A DNA stretch of 64,000 nucleotides from JAPLDB01 sp038206355 (GTDB lineage Bacteria > Bacteroidota > Bacteroidia > AKYH767-A > 2013-40CM-41-45), in NCBI GenBank assembly GCA_038206355.1, contig JBBRAY010000008.1, forward strand, positions 1 to 64,000, written 5' to 3'. Both the position numbers and the translations under genes were made by a program. Within the stretch, counting starts at the first letter, position 1. Every line of letters begins with the position of its first letter. Below are positions 8,055 to 17,180 of this stretch, one piece after another. Below the pieces are notes generated by a model. That model ran no database searches and was not told where the DNA came from. It worked only from the letters and a program-made list of their open reading frames with translations.

Positions 8055-8876
8055 GAACAGCCATTCAAAACTTGTGAAGCTATGGTTTGCACTGCTTCCC
8101 GGCGTAGTGAGTACGTTCGAATAGTTGGCATAACATCCTTTCCCTGCTGTCTCAATAAAAACATGGCCGCCAAGAATGTAACGGAATGAAATTTCAAGAC
8201 CGGCAACATAACCTGCCACATGAAACTCATTGTCTTTTCTCACGCCAAAAAGGGAGACGTCGGATCGCGGAAGCACGATTCCCGCGCCGGGCTTTACAAG
8301 ACATAAAATGGTGTGCATCTCTGTACGCGTGCGGAGCAAAGGCATCCCACGCACAAAACTCAGCATGATATAATTGGCACCGTTGGTATGTTCGAAGTGA
8401 ACAAAATCATCTCCTACAACCATATCCTTTTCTACATTGATCACACTCTGAGCAGCTGAATCATACAACTGACCCTGCACCCGCAACGTCTGGTTCGAAT
8501 TCATCACATATTTAACGTGGTCAAATCCCACTTCAATTCCATTCATGTTCTCTCCGGGAAAAATATAACCTACACGGTAGTAAAACTGTGGAATCGTAAA
8601 ATTCCAATCGGCGATGTGATTGAATTGAGGACGGTCTTCTGCTTTTGCACCTATCAGCGTAAAGTCATACTCCCGGCCCCTGGCTTCCACCGGACTATTC
8701 GGAGAATCAGGATATGTACCCTTAAAGTGAATGTCGCTTTTTGAAAACCAGTCGCGGTTATAACCCCACATAAGGTAAAAATTGCCTTTATTTTTTGCTG
8801 TAATGGGTATGAGCTGCGCTTTTAATCCGGTAGAAAGAATGCACAACAGCGAGAATAGTGTAAATTTTGTTTTCAT
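8028..8876 (-). CDS. Exported beta-barrel-like outer-membrane protein
   Basis: A 282-residue protein with a cleavable signal peptide (MKTKFTLFSLLCILSTGLKAQ) when started at ATG 8876. The frame extends to 8921, but those 15 residues lack signal character. The rest is Gly/Tyr/Phe-rich alternating beta sequence and ends in an aromatic C-terminus (SIGYQFRL), like outer-membrane barrel proteins. I do not recognise a named family. Its 3' end overlaps the 3' end of ctaA on the opposite strand. It lies immediately 5' to the gldE-gldD stop with 35 bases between. Confidence 0.75.
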   Translation of the reverse strand: MKTKFTLFSLLCILSTGLKAQLIPITAKNKGNFYLMWGYNRDWFSKSDIHFKGTYPDSPNSPVEARGREYDFTLIGAKAEDRPQFNHIADWNFTIPQFYYRVGYIFPGENMNGIEVGFDHVKYVMNSNQTLRVQGQLYDSAAQSVINVEKDMVVGDDFVHFEHTNGANYIMLSFVRGMPLLRTRTEMHTILCLVKPGAGIVLPRSDVSLFGVRKDNEFHVAGYVAGLEISFRYILGGHVFIETAGKGCYANYSNVLTTPGSSANHSFTSFEWLFSIGYQFRL

Positions 8877-8911
8877 TGATTCCGCAAAAGTAATAACAAG
8901 AATCGGAAAAT

Positions 8912-10858
8912 TTATTTCCAACGGAAAGTTTCCATGAGGTGTTTAATATCCTCGTTTATGAATGTCAGCACGGGCGCTATGCTGTCGGACTTCGGCAGGG
9001 AATAAAAGTACAGGGAGCCGCGGATAAAGTTCGCCGTGCTGTCAGTGAGGTAAAACTGCGTATTGCTCGCTGCATTGCCTTTGATGCTGTACCGGCTGCC
9101 GTAAACTTTATGATTTATGTCAGCATATGCTTCCTCATCAATTCCACTGGCTTTCGGAATGTGCTTCATCGTCATGCTCCGGTGGTCTTCGTACAATTTC
9201 TGCAAATCATTTTTCACCGGCTTATAAGTGATGTAAATGGTGGAGTTGAATCCGGGAAACTGAATATCCATAAAACAGGGTTCTGCCAGTGGTGATGAAT
9301 CCCTTACCTCTACAGCATACGACGGTATTTCAAATTCAAACGGGCAACCGGGCGGCGCACACAACCGGTATTCTTTCTCCGGAAGCGTTATGCGGAAAAA
9401 TCCCTTGGGCTTCGGGAAGTAATCTTCGTTGCAGGAGGAAAGTAAAAACGACGACAAGGCAAGAACGATGATCAATGAAATGTTTCCGGAATTCCCTGAT
9501 GTAATTGCTGTCTCGGGCAATGTGATTTTTACGCGCTTGATTCTCTTCCGGTCGGCCGATTCAATTTTTAATTTAATCCCATTGACCTCCACCATCTCCC
9601 CACGCACAGGAATACCACCGGCAAGTTCAAGAATTAATCCGGCAAGGGTATCCACGTCTTCATTTTTTGTGTCAAAAATTTTACGGTCCGCTTCCATCAC
9701 CCTGCATACGTCATTGATCAGTGCCTTACCGTCGAAAACAAAATTGTAGTCGTCAAGTTTAGAATATGAAAGCTCCTCTTCATCAAATTCATCGTGTATT
9801 TCTCCCACAATTTCTTCGAGAATATCTTCCAGCGTTACGATGCCTGTATTGCCTCCATATTCATCCACAACTATTGCCAGGTGCATTTTCTTTTCCTGAA
9901 ATTCCTGTAGCAGGTCGTTGATCTTTTTACTTTCCGGAACAAAATAAGCCGCACGTATCAGTTGCTGCCAGTGAAATGTTTCGTCATCCTTTTTATCAAG
10001 GTAAGGAAGCAAATCTTTGGTATATAATACACCGATTACGCTGTCGAATGAATCTTTGAAAACAGGCAATCGCGAATAGTGGTTTTCAATAATATAGGGC
10101 AGCAGCTCTTTCAGACTAACAGAGTTGTTGAGCGCCACCACGTCCATTCTCGATTTCATAATCTGCTTGACATCAATATTCCCGAAACGCGCAATTCCTT
10201 TTAAAATTTTCTTTTCTTCTTCTGGTGTATCCTTGTTGGAAGTAACGTCAATGGCATGCGTGAGCTCATCCACGCTTACGTCATAGCTCTTCTGATGAAT
10301 TCTTTTTTCTACAAATGAAGTGGATGATATAAGCAGGTAACTGACCGGTTTCAGAATTTTATCGAGGAAATAAACCGGAAAAACGCTGACATGCGCCGTT
10401 CTCATTGCATTTTGCTGAGCATAAACCTTTGGCATCACTTCGCAGAAAACAACAATCATAAATGTAACGGCCACTACCTGAATGATAAACCCGATCGTTT
10501 CATGACCAACAAAATTTAAAACCTGGTTAATGAGGAGGGATGAAAGAACGACAATGGCTATATTCACAAAGTTGATGATGATGAGCAACGTGGCCAACAA
10601 TCCTTTGGGTTTGTTGAGCAACTGAGAGATCAGTTTGTCAGAAGTACTGTTTGAATCTTTTAACTGGATGAGTTGTACCGGAGTGATGGCAAAAAATGCC
10701 GTCTCTGCCCCGCTTAAAAAACCGGATGTAAAAAGCAGAACAATCAATACCAAACACCCGCTGAGGAAGCCTATTGAAAAACTAAAATCAGGGTTGATGA
10801 TTCCGGATACGATCTGCAGAAACAGAAAAACAGGATGATAAGTGTCGGGGTGATCCAA
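8912..10858 (-). CDS. gldE-gldD: GldE-GldD read-through fusion (gliding/T9SS-associated)
   Basis: A single 648-codon frame holds two gliding proteins. Residues 1-445 are GldE: a CNNM/DUF21 membrane domain (about 25-170, GFLSGAETAFFAI), a CBS pair (about 230-355, ending VTLEDILEEIVGEI) and a CorC/HlyC C-terminal domain (about 365-445). A ten-residue linker (TAITSGNSGN) leads to GldD, whose hydrophobic stretch and lipobox LLSSC end at Cys476, followed by the GldD body (PKPKGFFRI...). No stop or ATG separates them; a TTG at 9475-9473 could start GldD separately (187 aa). The GldE start is a TTG at 10858, as no ATG exists upstream. The order ssb-gldE-gldD is the usual Bacteroidota arrangement. 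Confidence 0.88.
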   Translation of the reverse strand: MDHPDTYHPVFLFLQIVSGIINPDFSFSIGFLSGCLVLIVLLFTSGFLSGAETAFFAITPVQLIQLKDSNSTSDKLISQLLNKPKGLLATLLIIINFVNIAIVVLSSLLINQVLNFVGHETIGFIIQVVAVTFMIVVFCEVMPKVYAQQNAMRTAHVSVFPVYFLDKILKPVSYLLISSTSFVEKRIHQKSYDVSVDELTHAIDVTSNKDTPEEEKKILKGIARFGNIDVKQIMKSRMDVVALNNSVSLKELLPYIIENHYSRLPVFKDSFDSVIGVLYTKDLLPYLDKKDDETFHWQQLIRAAYFVPESKKINDLLQEFQEKKMHLAIVVDEYGGNTGIVTLEDILEEIVGEIHDEFDEEELSYSKLDDYNFVFDGKALINDVCRVMEADRKIFDTKNEDVDTLAGLILELAGGIPVRGEMVEVNGIKLKIESADRKRIKRVKITLPETAITSGNSGNISLIIVLALSSFLLSSCNEDYFPKPKGFFRITLPEKEYRLCAPPGCPFEFEIPSYAVEVRDSSPLAEPCFMDIQFPGFNSTIYITYKPVKNDLQKLYEDHRSMTMKHIPKASGIDEEAYADINHKVYGSRYSIKGNAASNTQFYLTDSTANFIRGSLYFYSLPKSDSIAPVLTFINEDIKHLMETFRWK

Positions 10859-10864
10859 GTGTTT

Positions 10865-10907
10865 TATAAAAAAGACAGGCGCAAAGTTATAAATCTTTGC
10901 GCCCGTC
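10865..10907 (-). terminator. Intrinsic terminator after ssb
   Basis: GACAGGCGCAAAG (10874-10886) pairs with CTTTGCGCCCGTC (10895-10907) with one mismatch around an 8-base loop. On the minus strand it is followed by TTTTTTATAAAA. It lies between ssb and gldE and ends only 7-16 bases before the TTG proposed for gldE, so gldE would rely on read-through or on transcription starting very close to its own start. Confidence 0.75.
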
Positions 10908-10989
10908 TATAAATGGGTTTGGGATGTTATCCCTGATAAAAAGTGGTATCCGGATCTGCATAAAAAGCAGAATCAGGGCCCTTATTCAA

Positions 10990-11430
10990 TCAGAATGGAA
11001 GATCGTCGGCCGGACCTGCACTCATTTCAGGCGCAGGAGCATTCATCGTTCTGCCGGTATCAGCGGGACCTGAAGCATGGGCCGGAGTTCCGCTTCCATC
11101 ACCTTTGGTTCCGAGCATGGTCATGGTGTCAGCCAGAATTTCAGTGAAATATTTTTTGGCATTTTCTTCACCATACTGACGGGTTTTTATTTTTCCCTCA
11201 ATATAAAGTTGTTTGCCTTTGCGCACATACTTTTCTGCCACTTCAGCCAGACCGCGCCACATCACGATGTTATGCCATTCCGTGCTTTCTACTCTTTGGC
11301 CTTCCTTGTTTTTATAAACTTCGCTGGTTGCGAGCGGGAATTTAGCCACTGCAATTCCACCTTCCAGGTATTTTACTTCAGGATCTTTACCTACATTTCC
11401 TACGAGGATAACTTTATTTATTCCGCTCAT
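10990..11430 (-). CDS. ssb: Single-stranded DNA-binding protein
   Basis: Binds ssDNA as a tetramer during replication and repair. 146 residues. The OB fold covers about 1-110 (NKVILVGNVGKDPEVKYLEG, then WHNIVMWRGLAEVAEKYVRKG). A Gly/Pro/Ala-rich linker leads to the acidic tip DDLPF that recruits partner proteins. ATG at 11430. It is separated from gldE by a strong terminator. Confidence 0.97.
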   Translation of the reverse strand: MSGINKVILVGNVGKDPEVKYLEGGIAVAKFPLATSEVYKNKEGQRVESTEWHNIVMWRGLAEVAEKYVRKGKQLYIEGKIKTRQYGEENAKKYFTEILADTMTMLGTKGDGSGTPAHASGPADTGRTMNAPAPEMSAGPADDLPF

Positions 11431-11548
11431 GATAAATGAATTTAGTATTGTTTAATAATCTATTGAGTTTCACGAAGTGAAAGTAGAAAAAGAACCAATC
11501 AGATAAAAATTTCCTTTAAAATAATTTAGCCGGACGTACATTTGCCGC

Positions 11549-12757
11549 ATGCTGCAATCATTTACAGCCGATTATATTTTCCCTGTCTCATCTCCCCCAC
11601 TTAAAAACGGGGTATTGATTACAGATGAAAAAGGTGAAATTATTGACGTCCTCCCGCGTGAAAAATTTACGCAGGAGAATTTCAGTGATGGCACTCTGCA
11701 TCATTCTCATCACGGCGTCCTTTGTCCGGGATTTATTAATTCCCATTGCCACCTCGAATTATCACACATGAAAGGCCTGCTGGAAGAAGGAAAATCTTTA
11801 CCGGGTTTTATTGGTGGCGTGATCAAAGGAAGAACTGCAACAAAAGAAATCATTGAAAAAGCAATTGCAGATGCTGAACAGGAAATGTTTGACAATGGCA
11901 TTGCAGGCGTTGGGGACATCTGTAATACTGCTGATACCCTTGAGACGAAAAAGAGAAAAAAACTGCGCTATCATAATTTCATTGAACTCTTTGATATCAA
12001 TCCATCGCAATCGGATATTGAATTTGAAAAAGGCCTTACCTTGAAAAAACAACTGAATGCCACAGGATTTGCATCGTCGCTGACACCCCATGCGCCATAT
12101 ACCGTTTCAGCGCAACTGCTGAAAAGGATTTATGAATTTGCGTACGCGCATGACAGCGTTCTCACGATTCACAACCAGGAAACGGAGAGTGAAAATGAAA
12201 TGTTTATCAACCGCAGTGGTGCTCTTTTTGAAAAGCTCAACACTTTTGGGGACCTGTATTCCAACTGGAAACCAACGGGCTATAGTTCGCTGTCCTCCAC
12301 GCTTGTTCATTTTCCGAGATGCAATAAAACGATGCTGGTTCACAATACCTATTCAACCCCTGAAGATATCAACTGGGCACACCTTTACAGTTCAGTGCTT
12401 TACTGGTGTTTTTGTCCAAATGCCAACCTGTACATCGAAAATCGGCTGCCTGATTTTCAGTCATTTATTGAAAGCAGTTGCAGAATACTCGTCGGAACAG
12501 ACAGTTACGCAAGCAACAAATCACTTTCTATTCTGGAAGAATTAAAAACCATCAGCCATCATTCGCCGAAAATAAAACTGGATACCATGCTTCGATGGTC
12601 AACGCTTAACGGGGCAGAATTTTTCGGCTGGAAAAAACAACTTGGCTCATTTGAAAAAGGGAAATGTCCGGGAATCAACCTGATTACAGATGTAAATACA
12701 GAAACGCTTTCACTAACAGTATCATCAGCAGTAAAACCCCTTGTGACTGCATGTTGA
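11549..12757 (+). CDS. Amidohydrolase, deaminase/chlorohydrolase subgroup
   Basis: A 402-residue metal-dependent hydrolase of the amidohydrolase superfamily. Motifs in order: GFINSHCHLELSHM (HxH metal site at about residues 67-69), SLTPHAPYTVS and LTIHNQETESE (His positions at the barrel), MLVHNTYS, and LVGTDSYASN with the catalytic Asp. The HNQET/GTDS pattern is that of the ATZ/TRZ-SsnA-MtaD branch, which deaminates adenosine- or guanine-type compounds; in menaquinone futalosine pathways a relative acts as aminodeoxyfutalosine deaminase. No substrate can be assigned here and no mqn genes are nearby. A TACATTTG -7-like box at 11537-11544 lies just before the ATG. Confidence 0.85.
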   Translation: MLQSFTADYIFPVSSPPLKNGVLITDEKGEIIDVLPREKFTQENFSDGTLHHSHHGVLCPGFINSHCHLELSHMKGLLEEGKSLPGFIGGVIKGRTATKEIIEKAIADAEQEMFDNGIAGVGDICNTADTLETKKRKKLRYHNFIELFDINPSQSDIEFEKGLTLKKQLNATGFASSLTPHAPYTVSAQLLKRIYEFAYAHDSVLTIHNQETESENEMFINRSGALFEKLNTFGDLYSNWKPTGYSSLSSTLVHFPRCNKTMLVHNTYSTPEDINWAHLYSSVLYWCFCPNANLYIENRLPDFQSFIESSCRILVGTDSYASNKSLSILEELKTISHHSPKIKLDTMLRWSTLNGAEFFGWKKQLGSFEKGKCPGINLITDVNTETLSLTVSSAVKPLVTAC

Positions 12758-12955
12758 GGCCCATTTTACGCCTCGCTCTAATCATGACTTTAATCTGACT
12801 AAACAATATAATGTAAGAGGTAACGTTTAACTGATTCATTAGTATACAAGTCATAATTATATTAAGATTGGCTGAAGAATATGACCTGTTTGCCAAATAT
12901 TTGACAGGAATTCCTATTATTGCCCTATCTTAATTCATTGTTAAAACTCACTGAA

Positions 12956-14416
12956 ATGCCCGGAACCCTTATCAACAAAGGATTTCATGCCTTGAATATT
13001 TTTTGTCTGGCAATACTTTGCGGGATATTCTCTGCGTCTGATACTTCTGCTTTACCAAATCCGAATGAGGACTCTATAAGGTCTGCATCGATAAATTCTC
13101 CTTTTTTATTTCAACCTGAAAGCTCAGTAAATGTCGAGCTGAATTTCCTTAAGGCGGGATTACTTTACGACGTACAGGACAGGAAAATTGTATGGCAAAA
13201 GGACATGAACAAATCCTATCCGATTGCTTCGCTTACCAAGATGATGGTTGCATTGCTTACCGTGGAAGATATTCATGCAGGCAAAGTGCATTGGGATGAT
13301 GAAGTAACCTGGACGCGCGATTATTATTATTATGTTAAGAAAAAAAAGGTGCATTCTACTTCAGATGTGACCTATAGCTTACGCGATCTTTTTAAAAATA
13401 CAATGATTGCTTCCAACAATGAAGCAGCAGAACAAATGGCGCGATTTGCAGGAGAAGGAAATCTGGATGCATTTATTCAACGGATGAACAGGCGCGCAAA
13501 GGAACTCGGAATGATGAGCACTTATTATGGCAATCCGACAGGGCTACCTTCTTATTCCCTGCTTTATGATAATTCATCCACACCTGTTGATTTGTTGATG
13601 CTTACGCTTGAAATGCTGAAGTATCCTGAAATCATTGATGTAACGCGCATGGACTACGCAGATATTTCCTGCGGCAAAAAAAGTACAACCATCAGCAACC
13701 ATAATAAACTGACCATTGATTTTAAAGGACAGGTAGATGGAATGAAAACAGGATATACAAAACGTGCAGGATTTTGTCTGGTGGCATCATCCTACAAATG
13801 TGATCACCGGTTAATCAGTATCGTTCTCGGATCAAAAGCGCCGGGTACGCGCAATGACGTCGTTCGGGGAATGTTTGATGATTATTATACTTCTATCGGA
13901 CTTGATAAACTGAGTCCGTATTGCAATATTCCTGAACAATACACCACTGCCGGATCAACAGACAATGATGACGAGAATGCACCGGAAGGCGCTTATGTTT
14001 ACCAGACGAAATATGCATTCTTCACGCACAAAGTAAAACGAGGCGAATACCTAAGTTCTATCGCTGAGAAATATAAAGTGACGATTCCCGATATTAAGAA
14101 ATGGAATCACCTCAAGACAACACGCTTACTTACCGGACAGAACCTTGTTGTGAAAGGAACAGTTCGTCAGAAGGTATGGGTTACAAAAGAGGGCAGCAGC
14201 AATAACACACCAAAAAAGAATCCTGAAAATAAAGCACCTGCCATTACCAATACTCAGGAAGATTATATTTTTTATACCGTTCAGCAGGGAGATACACTTT
14301 ACAGTATTGCCCGGCAGTACACCGGCATCAGCATTGACAAATTGAAACAGCTCAATGAAATTGCTGATGAAACATGCATCAAGCCCGGGATGAAGCTGAA
14401 GGTTCCAAAGAGTTAG
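12956..14416 (+). CDS. D-alanyl-D-alanine carboxypeptidase (S11) with two LysM domains
   Basis: Trims the terminal D-Ala from peptidoglycan pentapeptides in the periplasm. 486 residues from ATG 12956; a TTG at 12920 would add 12 residues ahead of a good signal peptide and is not favoured. PBP5-type motifs: SLTK (Ser92/Lys95), SNN (153-155) and KTG (264-266). After the catalytic domain come two LysM repeats (about 360-405 and 440-485: THKVKRGEYLSSIAEKY and YTVQQGDTLYSIARQY), which should anchor it to peptidoglycan. S11 enzymes more often carry a C-terminal PBP5_C domain, so LysM pairs here are a Bacteroidota-style variant. Confidence 0.92.
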   Translation: MPGTLINKGFHALNIFCLAILCGIFSASDTSALPNPNEDSIRSASINSPFLFQPESSVNVELNFLKAGLLYDVQDRKIVWQKDMNKSYPIASLTKMMVALLTVEDIHAGKVHWDDEVTWTRDYYYYVKKKKVHSTSDVTYSLRDLFKNTMIASNNEAAEQMARFAGEGNLDAFIQRMNRRAKELGMMSTYYGNPTGLPSYSLLYDNSSTPVDLLMLTLEMLKYPEIIDVTRMDYADISCGKKSTTISNHNKLTIDFKGQVDGMKTGYTKRAGFCLVASSYKCDHRLISIVLGSKAPGTRNDVVRGMFDDYYTSIGLDKLSPYCNIPEQYTTAGSTDNDDENAPEGAYVYQTKYAFFTHKVKRGEYLSSIAEKYKVTIPDIKKWNHLKTTRLLTGQNLVVKGTVRQKVWVTKEGSSNNTPKKNPENKAPAITNTQEDYIFYTVQQGDTLYSIARQYTGISIDKLKQLNEIADETCIKPGMKLKVPKS

Positions 14417-14501
14417 AAGAAGGAATAGACTTTAGGAAAAAGACAGGAGATATTAGATATGAGACGGGAGCAAAGAAAGCCATTCGTTCATTTGTAATTA
14501 G

Positions 14502-14519
14502 TCCCGATAGCCATCGGGA
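14502..14519. repeat. Short palindrome of the TCCCGATA family
   Basis: TCCCGATAGCCATCGGGA, an 18-base near-perfect palindrome. A sister copy, TCCCGATAACTATCGGGA, occurs at 49969-49986, and related arms TATCCCGAT/ATCGGGATA occur at 54243-54282. It sits in the 262-base gap between the carboxypeptidase and DUF4468 genes; nothing else is seen in that gap. Confidence 0.5.
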
Positions 14520-14678
14520 TTCGTAGGGTTGAATCGTTATTCGATGGCGTAACCATATTTTTCGTTATTGGTATATTCGTTGGGCTCATTCGTTATCCGT
14601 ACCTTTAAAACTTATTTTTCATAATCGTTTTTCTACTCTTTTCCTTTTTAATTTTGCGGCTTATCAATTGTAGAAATC

Positions 14679-15251
14679 ATGCAAAAAATATTTTTAGTTG
14701 CCGTGTTTGCATTTGCCGTGTTTTTCAGTGCTGATGCCCAGAAGAAAAAAGAAGAACCCCTTCCCGTTCCGCAGTTGCCGATGGATGAAGTCACCCATAA
14801 GATTACTTATGAAGAAGTGGTTGATGCATCAGGAAAAACGGCTGACGAACTTTACAAGAGGACCCTTGAATGGTTTCGCATGTATTATAAGAATCCGGGA
14901 GAAGTGATTCGAGAAAATGATTCCATCGGAAAATCAGTGACAGGAAAACCGCGGTTCAGGATTTCAAATCCGCCGGATAAAGAAGGAACAAGGTCAGATG
15001 GAGGTCTTGTACAATACACCATTACCGTTGCGGCGAAAGACGGTCGGTTTAAATACACACTCACTGACTTCAACTGGAAAGGAATAAGCTATTATGCCTG
15101 TGAGAAGTGGTATGATACTGCATTGCCTTCACATACACCTGCAATGGATGAATACCTGAGACAACTGGAAACGGAGGCGCATACGATTGTAAGCAATCTG
15201 AAGAACTCTATTACCAACGAAAAGCCCGGGAAGAATAAAGACGACTGGTAA
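14679..15251 (+). CDS. Exported DUF4468-type protein
   Basis: 190 residues with a signal peptide (MQKIFLVAVFAFAVFFSADAQ). The body matches the pattern of DUF4468 proteins with a TBP-like fold: THKITYEEVVDASGKTADEL near the N-terminus, then TLEWFRMYYKNP, then VQYTITVAAKDGRFKYTLTDF. These are secreted or periplasmic Bacteroidota proteins of unknown role. The C-terminus is Lys/Asn-rich. Monocistronic as far as can be seen. Confidence 0.82.
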   Translation: MQKIFLVAVFAFAVFFSADAQKKKEEPLPVPQLPMDEVTHKITYEEVVDASGKTADELYKRTLEWFRMYYKNPGEVIRENDSIGKSVTGKPRFRISNPPDKEGTRSDGGLVQYTITVAAKDGRFKYTLTDFNWKGISYYACEKWYDTALPSHTPAMDEYLRQLETEAHTIVSNLKNSITNEKPGKNKDDW

Positions 15252-15428
15252 GTACGAAAAACGAAAGTATACGAATTTACAAAGTACAAATAGGAGCATT
15301 CATAGCCGGATCCTTTTAGTTGAATAGTTGATTGCCGGCTACCGGGACTCGGTTTTCCTAATCAACTCATTCTAAAATTTACTTTTATGTCAGCTCAACT
15401 TGCCTGATGACCTGATTCAATAATAGAT

Positions 15429-15940
15429 TTATTTCTTAAAACCAATCCTGGCGCGTTCTACATGCTTGATTTGCTGTTTGTCTTTTTGAAGGAGGTAATT
15501 GATGGCTTCTTAAACATCAGAAAATTTTATGTCGTATTTAGATTCGGGTTCTTTGAGTTTTCGTGTTAGATCAGTATGTGAAAGGGCATATTGTCTAAGA
15601 AATACAAATGTCCGCATAATTGCAATGTTTACTTCAATGGCTTTATTGCTTTTTAAAACACCGGAAAGCATAGCAACACCTTGTTCAGTGAACGCAAATG
15701 GCAAATACTTCGAATACTTTCCCTTTCCACTTTCAAAGGTGCTAAAATTGCACCTTTGAATTTCACTCTCCTCTTTGGAAAGCTCAAACATAAAATCATA
15801 CGGAAATCGTTTGATATTTACCCTTACAGCTCTTTAAGATATTTCGTTTCTGTCTCATAGAGTTCAGCAAGATCAAAATCCAACATCACCTTATGTCCCC
15901 GTATCTCGTAAATCTTTTTCTGAATCTGTTGTAACTCCAT
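15429..15940 (-). pseudogene. ORF6N-domain DNA-binding protein, disrupted
   Basis: Reads from ATG 15940 (MELQQIQKKIYEIRGHKVM...DFDLAELYETETKYLK) and stops after KEL. One frame over, homology continues as AVRVNIKRFPYDFMFELSKEE and on through LPFAFTEQGVAMLSGVL. A single missing A in the run at 15833-15835 (AAAGAGC for AAAAGAGC) explains the shift. A second lesion, TAA at 15510-15512, stops the frame before EAINYLLQKDKQQIKHVERARIGFKK, which runs to 15429. Repaired length would be 170 residues, the normal family size. ORF6N proteins (KilA-N-like DNA-binding) are phage- or mobile-associated; no other phage gene is near. Confidence 0.8.
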
Positions 15941-16190
15941 TTCGAATAAATATTTATTGCAGTAAAATTGCTTCTTTAGTGGCTATTTAAATAACGCTAA
16001 AACAAGGATTTTATAATGTCATTTCAGAATTAGTTTCGATAGTTAGAATCGTCCGGACTCTATAAATAATAAGAAAGTTTTTTGAGAATATGTCTCCTAA
16101 AATCAGACGGTAATTGATAGCATAATTATTTACACGCGAAGAAAATGGAGACAATGTTGCACTCTTTGAGGTAGTTGTGATTGTATATTA

Positions 16191-16221
16191 TTTTGAATCT
16201 TCACATTATCAGTTACCTTCG
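16191..16221 (+). promoter_or_regulatory. Putative Bacteroidota promoter for the SPFH gene
   Basis: TTTTG (16191-16195) and TACCTTCG (16214-16221) are 18 bases apart and match the Bacteroidota -33 TTTG / -7 TAnnTTTG pattern with one mismatch. Transcription would begin about 16228, so the ATG at 16241, not the earlier in-frame start at 16181, would be used. The remainder of 15941-16190 shows no gene. Confidence 0.4.
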
Positions 16222-16240
16222 CTTACCAAACTCAAACACT

Positions 16241-17134
16241 ATGTCAACAACTCTTTCCCTCACACCATTTATAATCGGAGCCATCGTTCTCTTCTTCCTC
16301 GGGGTTCGCATTATTCGTCCGACGCACCGTGGATTAATTGAACGTTTCGGTAAATACAACCGTTTTGCAAACCCGGGTTTTCACTGGATCATTCCTTTCA
16401 TTGACCGCATGTATCAGATCAACACAACTGAACAAATGATCAATGCAGAAAGCCAGGAGATCATCACGTTTGACAATCTGAATGCACGTGTTGACGCACA
16501 GGTCTATTTCAGAATTAAACCTGATGAGGACAGCGTAAAAAATTCTCAGTACAACGTAAATAATATCGCTTACCAGATTGTAAATCTTGCACGTACCACA
16601 TTGCGGAATATCATCGGCACGATGACTTTGAAAAGTGCAAACAGTGAGCGGGGAAAAATCAATAAAAGTCTCTATTCCACATTGCTTGAAGAAACAAGGG
16701 ACTGGGGGATTGATATTGTAAGAACAGAGCTGAAAGAAATTGATCCGCCGAAAGATGTTCAGGAAACGATGAATAAAATCGTAAAGGCAGAGAATGAGAA
16801 AATGGCTGCAATAGATTTTGCAACGGCCGTTGAAACCCGTGCTGACGGTGAAAAACGCGCAGAGATTAAAAGAGCCGAGGGTATTAAAACTGCCAATATA
16901 CTTACTGCTGAAGGTGAGGCGCAGGCGATTGCATTGGTGAATGAAGCCGCAGAAAAATATTTTATTGGCAATGCACAACTCCTCCGCAAGTTGCAAGCTG
17001 TGGAAACTGCCCTTGCCAACAATTCAAAAATTGTTCTGTCAAGTGATAAACAACTGGTAAATGTGATCGGCGATATGGCAGGCGTACTGCCGATTTCAGG
17101 TCCATCGTCTACCCCGGCAGAATATAATTCCTGA
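16241..17134 (+). CDS. SPFH/Band 7 (stomatin-like) membrane-anchored protein
   Basis: 297 residues from ATG 16241. A single N-terminal helix (LTPFIIGAIVLFFLGV) is followed by the band 7 domain (RPTHRGLIERFGKYNRFANPGFHWIIPF to about residue 190) and an Ala/Glu-rich coiled coil (residues about 180-240, e.g. ADGEKRAEIKRAEGIK). This is the stomatin/slipin architecture, forming large oligomeric rings in the inner membrane that scaffold or regulate partner proteins. No NfeD-type partner is adjacent; the next gene is an unrelated small membrane protein. Confidence 0.92.
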   Translation: MSTTLSLTPFIIGAIVLFFLGVRIIRPTHRGLIERFGKYNRFANPGFHWIIPFIDRMYQINTTEQMINAESQEIITFDNLNARVDAQVYFRIKPDEDSVKNSQYNVNNIAYQIVNLARTTLRNIIGTMTLKSANSERGKINKSLYSTLLEETRDWGIDIVRTELKEIDPPKDVQETMNKIVKAENEKMAAIDFATAVETRADGEKRAEIKRAEGIKTANILTAEGEAQAIALVNEAAEKYFIGNAQLLRKLQAVETALANNSKIVLSSDKQLVNVIGDMAGVLPISGPSSTPAEYNS

Positions 17135-17180
17135 ACTTTTATCATGTACAGGTGTTTCTCTGTGTAATCAGTGAGTAATT

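Noticed and set aside
15429..15940. Part of a prophage because of the ORF6N domain
   Set aside because: No integrase, capsid, tail, lysis or att sequences lie within 10 kb; ORF6N genes also occur as isolated singletons in Bacteroidota.
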